Shown: positions 5,334 through 13,558 of the stretch, one piece after another
Layout of the letters: each line of letters begins with the position of its first letter
Numbering within the stretch: the first letter of the stretch is position 1
Assembly (NCBI GenBank): GCA_022823055.1
Contig: JAJDXX010000040.1
Location: 1-32,686, forward strand
Direction of reading: 5' to 3'
Origin: Candidatus Binatia bacterium
GTDB lineage: Bacteria > Desulfobacterota > Binatia > UBA9968 > JAJDTQ01
Length of the DNA stretch: 32,686 nt
Program-made: the position numbers and the translations under genes
Notes under the pieces: model-generated
What the model was told of the DNA's origin: nothing
Databases searched by the model: none
The model's input: only the letters and a program-made list of their open reading frames with translations

Positions 5334-7550
5334 CTTGGCCTTGAGCGCCTTGACGATCTTCTCCGGTGTTATCGGGAGGTCGTGGATGCGCACGCCCACG
5401 GCGTCGAACACCGCGTTGGCCATGACCGCGGGCGGCGGAATGATCGGCGGCTCGCCCACGCCCTTGGCCCCCAGCGGGCCCGACGCGCAGGGGTGCTGGA
5501 TCAGGTGCACCTCCACGGGCGGGGCGTCCAGCGCGCTGAAGATCTTGTAGTCCAGCAGGTTGGGGTTGTCCATCTTCCCGTCGGTGAAGGTGCATGCCTC
5601 GCTGAGCGCCTGCCCCAGCCCCTGCATGACCCCGCCTTCTATCTGACCGCGCACCGACAGCGGATTGACCGCGGTGCCGACGTCCTGCGCGGCCACGTAG
5701 CGATGGATGCGCACGTGCCCCGTCTCCGGGTCCACCTCCACCTCGGCCGCGTGAGCCGCCATGGCCGGGTGCGGCGTGAGCCGGGACACGGACTGGGTGC
5801 TCACGATGGGGCCGCGCTCGTGTTCCAGGGCCATTTGACCCACCTCGCGCAGCGTCACGGAACGCTCCGGGCTCCCCTTGACGAACACGTTGTTGCCGTC
5901 GAGTTCCAGGTCGCCCGGGTCGGCCTCGAGCTTGTCCGCCGCCACCTGCTGGATCTGCCGCTTCGCCTCCCGCGCCGCCAGCAGCACCGCGCCGCCCATG
6001 CTCTTGAGGGCCTGACTGCCCGCGCTGAGGGTGGAGTGGGGCGCGAAGTCGGTGTCCGCCGTGCGCACGTGCACGTCGGCCAAGGATACGCCGAGCACTT
6101 CCGCGGCGATCTGGGCCAGGGAGGTGCTGGCGCCGCTCAGGTCCACCAAGCCCGTGAGGATGGCGACGGTGCCGTCCTCGTTGAGCTTGACGCCGGCGCT
6201 GGACGCCATGCCGCCCACCAGCCAGTGGGCCATGGCCATGCCCCGTCCGACGTTCTCTCCCGGCGGTTTCGGCACCGCGTTCATGGCCTCCGCCGCCTTG
6301 AGCAGCGTCTCCTTCGCGTGCACGTCCTCGAGCGGCGCGCCGGCGGGGGTTTCGTCACCGTCCACCATGGCGTTGCGCAGCCGCATCTCCACCGGGTCGA
6401 TGCCCAGCTCCCGGGCGATGATGTCCATCTGCGACTCGGAGGCGAAGGCGAGTTGGGGTCCCGCCGGTCCGCGGTAGGCGCCGCAGGTCGACGTATTGGT
6501 GTAGACGCAGTAGCTGTCGATCTTGAGGTTCGGGATGCGGTAGGGCCCGGGCGCGCGTACGGCGGCGCCCTGGCTGATCATGACGCCCGAACCGGCCGAG
6601 AAACCGGTCCCAAGCACCACCTCGATCTCCCGCGCGGTGATGGTGCCGTCGTGCTTGATCCCGGTCTTGTAGCGCAGGTGGAACGGATGGCGCGGGTTGG
6701 TGGTCTGGAAGTCCTCGCTCCGGCTCATGACGATGCGCACCGGGAGCCGCGCCTTGCGCGCCAGGGCCACCGCCGCGGGCTCCACGGTGGGCGACAGCTT
6801 GCCGCCGAAGCCGCCGCCGATCTCGGTGGGGATGACCCGGACCTTGGTCATGGGCATCCGCAGGACCTGCGCGATGGCGGCGCGCAGCGGGAACTGGGCC
6901 TGGGTGGACGCCCACACCGTGGCCTTGCCCGAGGCGTCGAAGCGGGCCGTGGCGGTGTGCGGTTCGATGTAGGTCTGGTGCACCATGGGCACGTGGAAAC
7001 GGTGCTCGAAGATCCGGTCGGCCTCCGCGAACCCGCGTGCCACGTCGCCGCGCACGATCTGCTTGTGGCCGCATATGTTGCCGCGCCGGTCCAGGTCCGG
7101 CTGCGACCAATAGTCGGCGTAGTCTTCGTGCAGCAGCGGCGCGTCCGGCGCCATGGCCTCCAGCCCGGAAGTGACCGAGGGCAGCACCTCGTAGTCCACC
7201 TCGATGAGCCGCGCCGCTTCCTCGGCGGTCTCCTCGTCCACCGCCGCCACCGCGGCGATGCGGTCGCCGGCATAGCGCGCCTTGGTGGTGGCGAAGTACG
7301 CCTCGTCGCGCACGAAGCGGCCGTAGCGGACGTCCGGCAGGTCGGCGGCCGTCACCACCGCCTTGACGCCCGGCAGCCGCTCGGCGCGCTCGGTGCGGAT
7401 GGCGGTGATGCGCGCGTGGGGGTGCGGGCTCAGCACCATTTTGCCGGCAAGCACCCGGTCGCCGGGCAAGACGTCCGCGCCGAACACCGACTGCCCGGTG
7501 ACCTTCTCCAGAATCTCGACCCTGGGAAGCTCCTGACCGACGACTCTCAT
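5322..7550 (-). CDS. Molybdenum hydroxylase large (Mo-binding) subunit, xanthine dehydrogenase family
   Basis: This is the catalytic subunit that binds molybdopterin and hydroxylates a carbon using water, passing electrons to the 2Fe-2S and FAD subunits. The 742-residue length is typical. It begins with the aldehyde-oxidase a/b hammerhead domain (VTGQSVFGADV...), contains the Mo-cofactor motif GGGFGGK (245-251) and GAYRGPAGPQ, and ends with the conserved catalytic Glu700 in GVGEPP. I chose ATG 7550, which overlaps the small-subunit stop by four bases (ATGA); longer open frame upstream is only shadow. The CO-dehydrogenase active-site loop (AYRCSFR-type) is absent, so it is not a form I CODH. 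An aromatic, N-heterocyclic or aldehyde substrate is possible. It is the third gene of the operon at 5322-8901. Confidence 0.93.
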   Translation of the reverse strand: MRVVGQELPRVEILEKVTGQSVFGADVLPGDRVLAGKMVLSPHPHARITAIRTERAERLPGVKAVVTAADLPDVRYGRFVRDEAYFATTKARYAGDRIAAVAAVDEETAEEAARLIEVDYEVLPSVTSGLEAMAPDAPLLHEDYADYWSQPDLDRRGNICGHKQIVRGDVARGFAEADRIFEHRFHVPMVHQTYIEPHTATARFDASGKATVWASTQAQFPLRAAIAQVLRMPMTKVRVIPTEIGGGFGGKLSPTVEPAAVALARKARLPVRIVMSRSEDFQTTNPRHPFHLRYKTGIKHDGTITAREIEVVLGTGFSAGSGVMISQGAAVRAPGPYRIPNLKIDSYCVYTNTSTCGAYRGPAGPQLAFASESQMDIIARELGIDPVEMRLRNAMVDGDETPAGAPLEDVHAKETLLKAAEAMNAVPKPPGENVGRGMAMAHWLVGGMASSAGVKLNEDGTVAILTGLVDLSGASTSLAQIAAEVLGVSLADVHVRTADTDFAPHSTLSAGSQALKSMGGAVLLAAREAKRQIQQVAADKLEADPGDLELDGNNVFVKGSPERSVTLREVGQMALEHERGPIVSTQSVSRLTPHPAMAAHAAEVEVDPETGHVRIHRYVAAQDVGTAVNPLSVRGQIEGGVMQGLGQALSEACTFTDGKMDNPNLLDYKIFSALDAPPVEVHLIQHPCASGPLGAKGVGEPPIIPPPAVMANAVFDAVGVRIHDLPITPEKIVKALKAKRPA

Positions 7551-8020
7551 GATTCCTTCGCTGCCTCCATGACCGCCTGGATGATGGTGCCGTAGCCGGT
7601 GCAGCGGCACAGGTTGCCGGCGATGCCGTGGGCGACTTCCTCGTGGGTGGGCGAAGGGTTGCGGTCCAGCAGGGCTTTGCCCGCCATGAGCATGCCGGGT
7701 GTACAATAGCCGCACTGGGCCGCTCCGGCGGTGGCGAAGGCACCCTGCAGCGGGTGCAACGCCTCGCCGTCGGCCAGCCCCTCCACCGTTTCCACTCGCC
7801 GGCCGTCCGCCTCCGCCGCGAAGATCAGGCAGGCGTCCACCAGCCGTCCGTCGAGGATCACCGAGCAGGCGCCGCACTCCCCCTCGCCGCACCCTTCCTT
7901 GGTACCGGTGAGGCCCAGGTCGTTGCGCAGGAAATCCAGCAGCGAGCGCGTCGCCGCCACGTCCTCCTGGTACGGTTCGCCGTTGACGGTCACCGTGATG
8001 CGGATGCGTGGAGGCTCCAT
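7547..8020 (-). CDS. Molybdenum hydroxylase small (2x 2Fe-2S) subunit
   Basis: This is the electron-transfer subunit with two [2Fe-2S] clusters. The 157-residue protein carries the plant-ferredoxin-like cluster ligands Cys44, Cys49, Cys52 and Cys64 (CGEGECGAC...C) and the helical-domain cluster ligands Cys103, Cys106, Cys138 and Cys140 (QCGYCTPGM and CRCTGY). All eight ligands are present. The start ATG 8020 shares one base with the TGA of the preceding FAD subunit (TGATG), and its own TGA overlaps the large-subunit ATG, so all three subunits are translationally coupled. No Tat signal is present, so the complex is probably cytoplasmic. Confidence 0.95.
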   Translation of the reverse strand: MEPPRIRITVTVNGEPYQEDVAATRSLLDFLRNDLGLTGTKEGCGEGECGACSVILDGRLVDACLIFAAEADGRRVETVEGLADGEALHPLQGAFATAGAAQCGYCTPGMLMAGKALLDRNPSPTHEEVAHGIAGNLCRCTGYGTIIQAVMEAAKES

Positions 8021-8901
8021 CAAGCTTCGCCTCGCGCGCGCCGGAACGCCTTCCAGATGGCTCTGCGCGTCAACACCCGGACCATTTCCCTCCGATAATC
8101 CGCGCCGGCGCGCACGTCGTCGATGGGCTGGGCGTCGGAGGCGGCGCACTCGCCCGCCTCCTCCACGACGCGTTCGTCCAGGCGGGCGCCCGTCAGACAG
8201 TTCTCCGCCGACGCCGTCCGCAGCGGCGTGGGTCCTACCGCCCCCAGCGCAATGCGCGCCTCCGCGACGGTGTCGGGGTCGTCCCCGTCCAGCCGCACGA
8301 ACGCCGCGCAGTTCACCAGCGCGATGTCCATGGCGGTGCGCACGCAACGCTGGAACGCGCTGCCGGCTCGGGCGGGCAGGGCCGGGACGAGGACCGCGGT
8401 CAAGAGTTCACCGTCCCGCAATGCGGTCCTGCCGGGTCCCAGGAACAATTGATCCACCGGCACTTGGCGGGTACCGGTTGCGTCCGCGGCCTCCGCCGAA
8501 GCGCCCAGCGCCATCAGCGGGGTGGCCGTGTCCGCCGCCGGGGAGGCGTTTGCCAGATTTCCGCCCAGGGTGGCGCGGTTGCGGGTCTGGATCGACCCCA
8601 CCACTCGGGCGGAGCGGGTCAGGGCTTCGTATTGGCCGGCGATCAGTGAGGAGGCGCCCAGGCTGTCCATGAGAGCAAGGGCACCGATCCGGACTCCGCC
8701 GTCCGCTGCCTCGATCCGGCCCAGTTCCGGAATCCGTTTCAGATCGACTACCGTGTCCGCCTGCGTCTGGCGGCGCTCCATCTTGAGGAACAGGTCCGTC
8801 CCTCCGGCCAGGGGAACGGCCTGGGGCGTCAGCAGTGCGAGGGCTTCGTCGAGGCTGCGCGGAGCCCGGTAGTGGAAAGGCCTCATGGTTTCAGCGGCCA
8901 T
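8020..8901 (-). CDS. Molybdenum hydroxylase medium (FAD-binding) subunit
   Basis: This subunit binds FAD and delivers electrons to NAD or another acceptor. The 293-residue protein has the two FAD-binding motifs of the family: PLAGGTDLF near residues 31-39 and TLGGNLANASPAADT near 110-125. These are followed by the CO-dehydrogenase flavoprotein C-terminal domain. The start is ATG 8901; an internal ATG at 8886 (MRPFHY) is a possible alternative, and neither has a strong ribosome site. It is the first gene of the operon. Gene order FAD, 2Fe-2S, Mo matches many xanthine dehydrogenase-like operons. No cofactor-insertion chaperone (XdhC/CoxF type) is adjacent. Confidence 0.93.
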   Translation of the reverse strand: MAAETMRPFHYRAPRSLDEALALLTPQAVPLAGGTDLFLKMERRQTQADTVVDLKRIPELGRIEAADGGVRIGALALMDSLGASSLIAGQYEALTRSARVVGSIQTRNRATLGGNLANASPAADTATPLMALGASAEAADATGTRQVPVDQLFLGPGRTALRDGELLTAVLVPALPARAGSAFQRCVRTAMDIALVNCAAFVRLDGDDPDTVAEARIALGAVGPTPLRTASAENCLTGARLDERVVEEAGECAASDAQPIDDVRAGADYRREMVRVLTRRAIWKAFRRARGEA

Positions 8902-9154
8902 TCATCGCACTTTTTTGCGGGGGATGCAATTCGGCCAAGATCCGGGAGGAATGTGGGAACCGGTGCAAGTCTATAAGGAGAGCGGGGACAACAAAGTGCC
9001 CGCGCGGCGTATCTTGGCGGGAAACGGCCCTTCCTGATAGTTCTTGGGGGGAGGGTCGTAGCCGGCCGCTCGATCGGATGCACCGTGATCGCGACGTGCG
9101 CGGAACCGTCCCCGGTACTTGTCCTGGCGCGTGAAGAAGAAGGAGAAGAAGACC

Positions 9155-9751
9155 ATGAAAACAACGACCATTACCGATGCCGGGAACGAGCGTCGGGCCG
9201 TTCTCGGCGGTCTCTCTGCTGCCGCCACAGCCGTCAAGGTGTCGTGGTTGGCGGTCCTCTTGCTGCTGTTGATCCCGATGACGGCCTATTCGGCGCCGCC
9301 GGACCTGCAGACTCCCGCCCCCGTAATCTATCTCGCCGACAACCTGGACGAGAAGGACAGGCTGGGTTGGTGCATCGATACGGTTGGACGGGGATTCGGC
9401 GAGAAGTTGCATGCGCACTCCTGCAAACCCCGGGGCGGCGACGTGCAGTTCCGCTACGACGGGGACGCGCGGCGGATCGCCTCGGCCACTTACGACGGCA
9501 AGTGCGCTACGCTGACGGCGCCGGCCGCGGCGGGTGTATCCTTGGGCCTGGTGGATTGCTCGACAGAATCCGCCGCTCAGAACTTCGACTACGATGCCCA
9601 GGCGATGGAGTTCCGGCCTGGGGCCGACAAGGCGCTTTGTCTCGTGGCGGGCGCGGCCAGCAGGTCCGCCGGGCCGTTCATGTCGCGGGCTCTCGAGCTC
9701 GCTCCGTGTGCCTCTGCGGACCCGGCGCGCAAGCAGTGGCGCATCAAGTGA
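9155..9751 (+). CDS. Secreted ricin-type beta-trefoil (lectin-like) protein
   Basis: The 198-residue product starts at ATG 9155 (AGGAG at 9141-9145). Its N-terminus has a twin-arginine-like ERRAVLGGLSAAATA followed by a strong hydrophobic segment (residues 29-44) and a likely cleavage near SA|PPD. The mature part has three repeats, each opening with a Cys strand and closing with an aromatic Q/K-x-x motif. These are WCIDTV...VQFRYD, KCATLT...AQNFDYD and LCLVAG...KQWRIK. Six cysteines occur as one pair per repeat. This is the classic QxW ricin-B beta-trefoil pattern, usually a carbohydrate-binding module. No catalytic domain is attached. I infer a periplasmic or cell-surface lectin-like role. 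It is monocistronic, with a different-looking gene on each side. Confidence 0.72.
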   Translation: MKTTTITDAGNERRAVLGGLSAAATAVKVSWLAVLLLLLIPMTAYSAPPDLQTPAPVIYLADNLDEKDRLGWCIDTVGRGFGEKLHAHSCKPRGGDVQFRYDGDARRIASATYDGKCATLTAPAAAGVSLGLVDCSTESAAQNFDYDAQAMEFRPGADKALCLVAGAASRSAGPFMSRALELAPCASADPARKQWRIK

Positions 9752-9836
9752 GATGGGTTGCAAAGTGTGGCCATAGGTGACGCCACGGAACGCCGGGCGC
9801 CGGAATACGGGCTCCTGCGCAATCGGTGAACGGTGG

Positions 9837-10889
9837 ATGACAAGCCAATCCAAATCCGGCGTCTCGGGCCGCGGGAGCAGCGACAATCCCCGGAACCGTT
9901 TCGAGTCCATTACCTTCGTCCCGGATGATTCCCCCGGCGGGCCGGCGACCACGTTTCTCAGGGATACTTCCCGGTCCATCATTGCGTACAACGACAGCCC
10001 CGACGTGGGCTTCGATGCCAGCGTCAACCCGTACCGCGGCTGTGAGCACGGTTGCGTCTACTGCTACGCACGGCCGACGCACGAATACCTGGGTTTCTCC
10101 GCCGGCCTGGATTTCGAGTCCAGGATTCTGGTGAAGGAGGCGGCGCCCGACCTGCTGAGGAAAGAGCTGTCCTCGCCCCGCTGGAAGCCCCAGGTGGTGG
10201 CCCTGTGCGGGGTGACCGACCCCTATCAGCCCGTGGAGCGGCGGTTGGAGTTGACCCGTGGCTGCCTCGAGGTGCTGGCCGCGTTCCGCAATCCGGCGGC
10301 CGTCGTCACCAAGAACCATCTGGTGACCCGCGACGTGGACGTGCTCGGGGAACTGGCGGCGCGCGACGCCGCGGTGGTGTTCATCTCGGTGACGACACTG
10401 GACCGGGATCTCTGCGGACGCATGGAGCCGCGGGCCTCCCAACCCCACCTTCGTCTGGACGCCATCCGGACTCTCAAGCAGGCGGGCATTCCCGTTGGCG
10501 TCATCGTGGCGCCGGTGATCCCGGCGCTCACCGACCACGAGTTGCCGGCGATTCTCTCCGCCGTCGCCGAGGCCGGAGCCGCCAGCGCCGGCTATTCGCT
10601 GGTGCGCCTGCCCTTCGGCGTCAAGGACCTGTTCGAGCGCTGGCTGGAAGAGAACTATCCCGACCGCAAGGACAAGGTGCTGAACCGCATCCGGGAGATT
10701 CGCGGCGGCAAGCTCAACGACGCCGGCTTCAAGACCCGCATGCGCGGGCAGGGGATCTTCGCCGGGCAGGTGGAGGCGCTGTTCGACGGCGCCTGCCGGA
10801 AGCTGAGCCTGTCGCGCAGAAGCTGGAGCCTGTCCACGGCGTCCTTCCGGCGTCCGACCGCCCAGCTCGGACTGTTCGATGGGGACTGA
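9837..10889 (+). CDS. PA0069-family radical SAM protein
   Basis: This is a radical SAM enzyme related to spore photoproduct lyase-like proteins; the reaction of the PA0069 family is unknown. The 350-residue product has the 4Fe-4S/SAM motif C69-x3-C73-x2-C76 in YRGCEHGCVYCYARPTHEY. Family features follow: GFDASVNPYRG just before the motif, CGVTDPYQPVE, VVTKNHLVTRDVDVL and VAPVIPALTD. The C-terminus ends with QLGLFDGD, a short tail reminiscent of the family. I chose ATG 9837, which gives MTSQSKSG; the frame is open further upstream but without a better start. It is convergent with the short-chain dehydrogenase, with the two stop codons 12 bases apart inside one hairpin. Confidence 0.88.
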   Translation: MTSQSKSGVSGRGSSDNPRNRFESITFVPDDSPGGPATTFLRDTSRSIIAYNDSPDVGFDASVNPYRGCEHGCVYCYARPTHEYLGFSAGLDFESRILVKEAAPDLLRKELSSPRWKPQVVALCGVTDPYQPVERRLELTRGCLEVLAAFRNPAAVVTKNHLVTRDVDVLGELAARDAAVVFISVTTLDRDLCGRMEPRASQPHLRLDAIRTLKQAGIPVGVIVAPVIPALTDHELPAILSAVAEAGAASAGYSLVRLPFGVKDLFERWLEENYPDRKDKVLNRIREIRGGKLNDAGFKTRMRGQGIFAGQVEALFDGACRKLSLSRRSWSLSTASFRRPTAQLGLFDGD

Positions 10890-10905
10890 GGCGCGGGAGC
10901 CTCAG
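10886..10905. terminator. Compact bidirectional hairpin spanning two stop codons
   Basis: CTGAGGC (10886-10892) and GCCTCAG (10899-10905) form a perfect 7-bp stem with a 6-base loop. One arm contains the radical SAM stop (TGA 10887-10889) and the other the minus-strand stop of the dehydrogenase (10904-10902). It could terminate both convergent transcripts, but lacks T-tracts. Confidence 0.45.
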
Positions 10906-11666
10906 GGCATCAGTTCGCCGCCGTTCACGCCCACGATCTGTCCGGTCATGTAGCTGCTGGCCGGGCTCAGCAGGAAGACCGCGAGGTCGGCCACTTCGCC
11001 CGGTTCGCCCAGCCGCCCCATGGGGACCAGCTTGGAGCGTTCCGACTTGCGCCGCTCCAGGGCTTCCCCGGTGAGGCCTCGGCGCCACATGGGCGTGTCG
11101 ATGGGCCCGGGGGCCAAGGCGTTGATGCGGATGCCGTACTCCGCCACTTCCCGTGCCACGGCCTTGGTGAGGGCCGCGATGCCCGCCTTGGCGGCGGAAT
11201 AGTGGGACGCCCATTCCTGGCCCTTGAGCCCGTGCATGGACGAAAGGCTGGCGATGACCCCGAACCTCGCTTCCATCATCAGCGGCAGCGCCGCGCGGAT
11301 ACAGTAGAAGGTCCCGTTCAGGTGCACGTCGATCATGTGCGCCCAGTCCTCGTCGCTGATTTCGTGCACGGGCTTCTGTTGCGAGATCCCGGCGACGTTC
11401 ATGAGGTACGCGAGGCCGCCGAACTCGGAGTGGGTCCTGGCGATGGCGGCGTTGACCTCGACCGAGCGGGTGACGTCCAAGGTCAAGGGCAGGGCGGTGC
11501 CGCCGCCGGCGGTGATGCGCGCGGCGGTTTCCCCGGCCTTGGCGCCGTCCACGTCGGCGACGGCCACCTTGACCTTCTGCTCTCCGAGCTTGAGCGCGAT
11601 GGCCTGGCCGATGCCGCTGCCGCCGCCCGTCACGAATGCGCCGTCGCGTTCCATGTCCCACTGCAT
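10902..11666 (-). CDS. Short-chain dehydrogenase/reductase (SDR)
   Basis: This is an NAD(P)-dependent oxidoreductase of the classical SDR family (254 residues, typical length). Visible motifs are the nucleotide-binding TGGGSGIG (13-20), NVAG in place of the more usual NNAG, the catalytic Ser region SLSSMHG, the catalytic pair Y156-x3-K160 in HYSAAK, and the PGPIDTPMW segment. The start ATG 11666 has GGAGG five bases upstream. Its substrate is unknown; many such SDRs oxidise hydroxy-acids or sugar alcohols. An aspartate (VADVDG) after beta-2 suggests NAD rather than NADP preference. It is divergent from the aldo/keto reductase across a 139-base spacer containing two dyads, so the two may be co-regulated. 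Confidence 0.92.
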   Translation of the reverse strand: MQWDMERDGAFVTGGGSGIGQAIALKLGEQKVKVAVADVDGAKAGETAARITAGGGTALPLTLDVTRSVEVNAAIARTHSEFGGLAYLMNVAGISQQKPVHEISDEDWAHMIDVHLNGTFYCIRAALPLMMEARFGVIASLSSMHGLKGQEWASHYSAAKAGIAALTKAVAREVAEYGIRINALAPGPIDTPMWRRGLTGEALERRKSERSKLVPMGRLGEPGEVADLAVFLLSPASSYMTGQIVGVNGGELMP

Positions 11667-11710
11667 AGTTGCCTCCAGGTTTCCGTTGGTTGTGGCGTCG
11701 AAAGCTAAGT

Positions 11711-11734
11711 AACACTTCGGTGTTGCCGCGGCAA
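11711..11734. promoter_or_regulatory. Adjacent dyads between divergent SDR and AKR genes
   Basis: AACAC-TTCG-GTGTT (11711-11724) is a perfect inverted repeat with a TTCG loop. Overlapping its end, TTGCCGCGGCAA (11723-11734) is a perfect 12-bp palindrome. They lie 45-139 bases from the two divergent starts. The second looks like a repressor operator; the first could be a 5' leader hairpin of the SDR transcript. Confidence 0.4.
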
Positions 11735-11805
11735 ATCTTCCCTTTGACCGCGTAGGTTCGCGCCTGAAGGGCCGATCTGGTACACAGGCGGCGGGAGGAT
11801 TCTTC

Positions 11806-12744
11806 GTGGAATACCGTCAGCTTGGATCTTCGGGTTTGCGGGTGTCGGCCATCGGACTGGGCACCAATCGGTTCGGTTCTCCGAAGCTGCCGCAGGAGCA
11901 GGTGACCGCCATCATGGACGCGGCGGTGGAACTGGGCGTCAACTTCATCGACACGTCCAACAGCTACCAGGACGGACGTTCCGAGGAGACGCTGGGCGCG
12001 GCGATGAAGGGCCGCCGGGACCGCTTCGTGGTGGCCACCAAGTTTTTCTTTCCCACGGGCGACGGCCCCAATGACCGCGGCACGTCGCGCTACCATCTCA
12101 TGAACGCCGTGGAGGGAAGCCTTCGGCGTCTCCGGACCGACCACATCGACGTCTACTACATCCACCGTTGGGACGCGTCGACGCCCATCGAGGAGACCCA
12201 GCGGGCGCTGGACGACCTGATCCGCCAGGGGAAGGTCCGTTACATCGGCGCCTCCGATTTCGCGTCGTGGCAACTGGCGCGGGCCAACGTCGTCGCCGAG
12301 TTCCGCGGCTGGACGGCGTTCGCCGTGCTCCAGTCCCACTACCACATGTTGGAACGGGAGGTGGAGCGGGAGGTGCTCCCCTATTGCGGCGCCCACGGCG
12401 TGGGTTTCGTGCCGTATTTCCCGCTGGCCGGCGGGTTCCTCACGGGCAAGTACGTCAAGGGCGAGAAGCCGCCGCCGGGCTCCCGCGGCGAAACCCAGCG
12501 CTATGTGCAGCAGTACATGACCGACCGCCACTACGACACCGTGGCCAGATTGACCGGCTGGGCGGAAGCGCGGGGGAAGGGCATGAACGAGCTGGCGCAG
12601 TGCTGGCTGCTGGCGCAGCCGCGGGTGTGCTCGGTGATCTCGGGCGCCACCCGCCTGGCGCAGTTCCGGGACAATGCCAAGGCCGCGGAATGGGCGCTCT
12701 CGTCCCAGGAACTCGCGGAGGTCGACGAGATGCTCGGTGAGTGA
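11806..12744 (+). CDS. Aldo/keto reductase
   Basis: This is a 312-residue NADPH-dependent aldo/keto reductase barrel. It carries the full catalytic tetrad: Asp49 and Tyr54 (FIDTSNSYQDGRSE), Lys79 (VVATKFF) and His120 (YYIHRWD). The GLGTNRFG N-terminal strand and the VISGATR cofactor-binding segment near the C-terminus are also present. I take GTG 11806 as start (GGGAGG about eight bases upstream); the sequence from there, EYRQLGSSGLRVS, is the standard AKR beginning. Its closest resemblance is to the YajO/Tas-type bacterial AKRs. The substrate is unknown. It is divergent from the SDR gene and convergent with the receiver-domain gene. Confidence 0.93.
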   Translation: MEYRQLGSSGLRVSAIGLGTNRFGSPKLPQEQVTAIMDAAVELGVNFIDTSNSYQDGRSEETLGAAMKGRRDRFVVATKFFFPTGDGPNDRGTSRYHLMNAVEGSLRRLRTDHIDVYYIHRWDASTPIEETQRALDDLIRQGKVRYIGASDFASWQLARANVVAEFRGWTAFAVLQSHYHMLEREVEREVLPYCGAHGVGFVPYFPLAGGFLTGKYVKGEKPPPGSRGETQRYVQQYMTDRHYDTVARLTGWAEARGKGMNELAQCWLLAQPRVCSVISGATRLAQFRDNAKAAEWALSSQELAEVDEMLGE

Positions 12745-12812
12745 GTCGGCGTGAGGCGGGAAACCCCTGCGGACTTCTCACGGCTGCGAAAGCGGCAAGG
12801 CGCCGGGTTGGG

Positions 12813-13292
12813 TCAGTGCAGGATCCGCATGGCGGGCTTGAGCTCGATGACCGGAATCTCGGACTCGTCCGCCGATGCGGCGTCAGGCTTTCTTCGGCGG
12901 GCGGCTTCGTTCAGCAACAGCACCACCATGCGCCACAGTTCCTGCTTTTCCACCGGCGCGTGCAGCAGCAGATCGGCGCCCGCCGCGAGCGCCCGCCGAT
13001 GCTCGGGTATGAGAGCGCCCGACAGGATCAGGATGATCGGGGTGTGCCGGTGCGCGCCCTGCTTCCGAATGGTGCGGCAGAGTTCGAAGCCGTTGAGCGG
13101 GCCCTTGAGGAAGGCGTTCACGAGGAACAGGTGAACTTCCTGCCCTTCGATCCGGGACAGCGCGTCGCGGCCCTCGTTGACGCCCAGGACGTCGATGACC
13201 GGCGACAGTTCCTGCAGATGCTTTGACAGCGCTTCCTGCTGGCTTGTGTAGCTGTCCGCTATGAGAATTCTGGGTCGTACGCTGCGTGGCAT
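12813..13292 (-). CDS. Degenerate response-regulator receiver (pseudo-receiver) protein
   Basis: This is a 159-residue stand-alone CheY-like receiver fold with no output domain. It starts MPRSVRPRILIADSY at ATG 13292. Alignment by eye to receivers shows one acidic-pocket residue kept (Asp13), but the phospho-acceptor position is Asn59 (FLVNAFLKG). Ser91 is conserved (ILILSG), and the conserved Lys before the last cis-Pro is Ala112 (LLLHAPVEK). It therefore probably cannot be phosphorylated in the normal way and may act as a protein-interaction or constitutively folded regulator. The C-terminal 30 residues (RRRKPDAASADESEIPV...) are charged and likely disordered. No kinase is adjacent. The much longer upstream open frame is non-coding. 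A good promoter lies about 100 bases upstream. Confidence 0.82.
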   Translation of the reverse strand: MPRSVRPRILIADSYTSQQEALSKHLQELSPVIDVLGVNEGRDALSRIEGQEVHLFLVNAFLKGPLNGFELCRTIRKQGAHRHTPIILILSGALIPEHRRALAAGADLLLHAPVEKQELWRMVVLLLNEAARRRKPDAASADESEIPVIELKPAMRILH

Positions 13293-13558
13293 GGCGCTCT
13301 CTCGTGACTGCTGCGCTGAAGACCGGGACCCCCCGGCCCGAATCCATCGCTCTTGTCCGAGTCCTCCGTGCCCTCCTCGGGACTCGGCGGAGAACAGTAT
13401 TGAATAATGCGGAACGACCGGTGTCAAGACCTCAACTAGTGAAAATTTGCCCACCGGAAGCCAAAAAACGAACAGAACTTCGTTTCCCGTTCCGCGATCT
13501 GCCCCGAATAACGGCGTCTTCGTGAGGGGCGGTCCGGTTTGCTCTTGGCGAGTCGTGT
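13293..13558. other. Intergenic region upstream of the receiver gene
   Basis: 266 bases between two minus-strand genes. I see no gene in it. It holds the promoter at 13399-13427, a leader of about 100 bases, and a locally AT-richer patch (13395-13480) unlike the surrounding GC-rich DNA. Confidence 0.6.
13399..13427 (-). promoter_or_regulatory. Likely sigma70 promoter of the pseudo-receiver gene
   Basis: On the minus strand a perfect TTGACA (13427-13422), a 17-base spacer and TTCAAT (13404-13399, four of six) are followed by the receiver gene ATG at 13292. Confidence 0.5.

Noticed and set aside
5322-7550. Form I carbon monoxide dehydrogenase
   Set aside because: The large subunit lacks the AYRCSFR-type active-site loop and has GAYRGPAG instead, so only the wider xanthine dehydrogenase family can be claimed.
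5265-7595. Long plus-strand open frame opposite the Mo-hydroxylase operon
   Set aside because: It is rich in His, Arg and Gly with no recognisable domain, typical of an antisense shadow in high-GC DNA.
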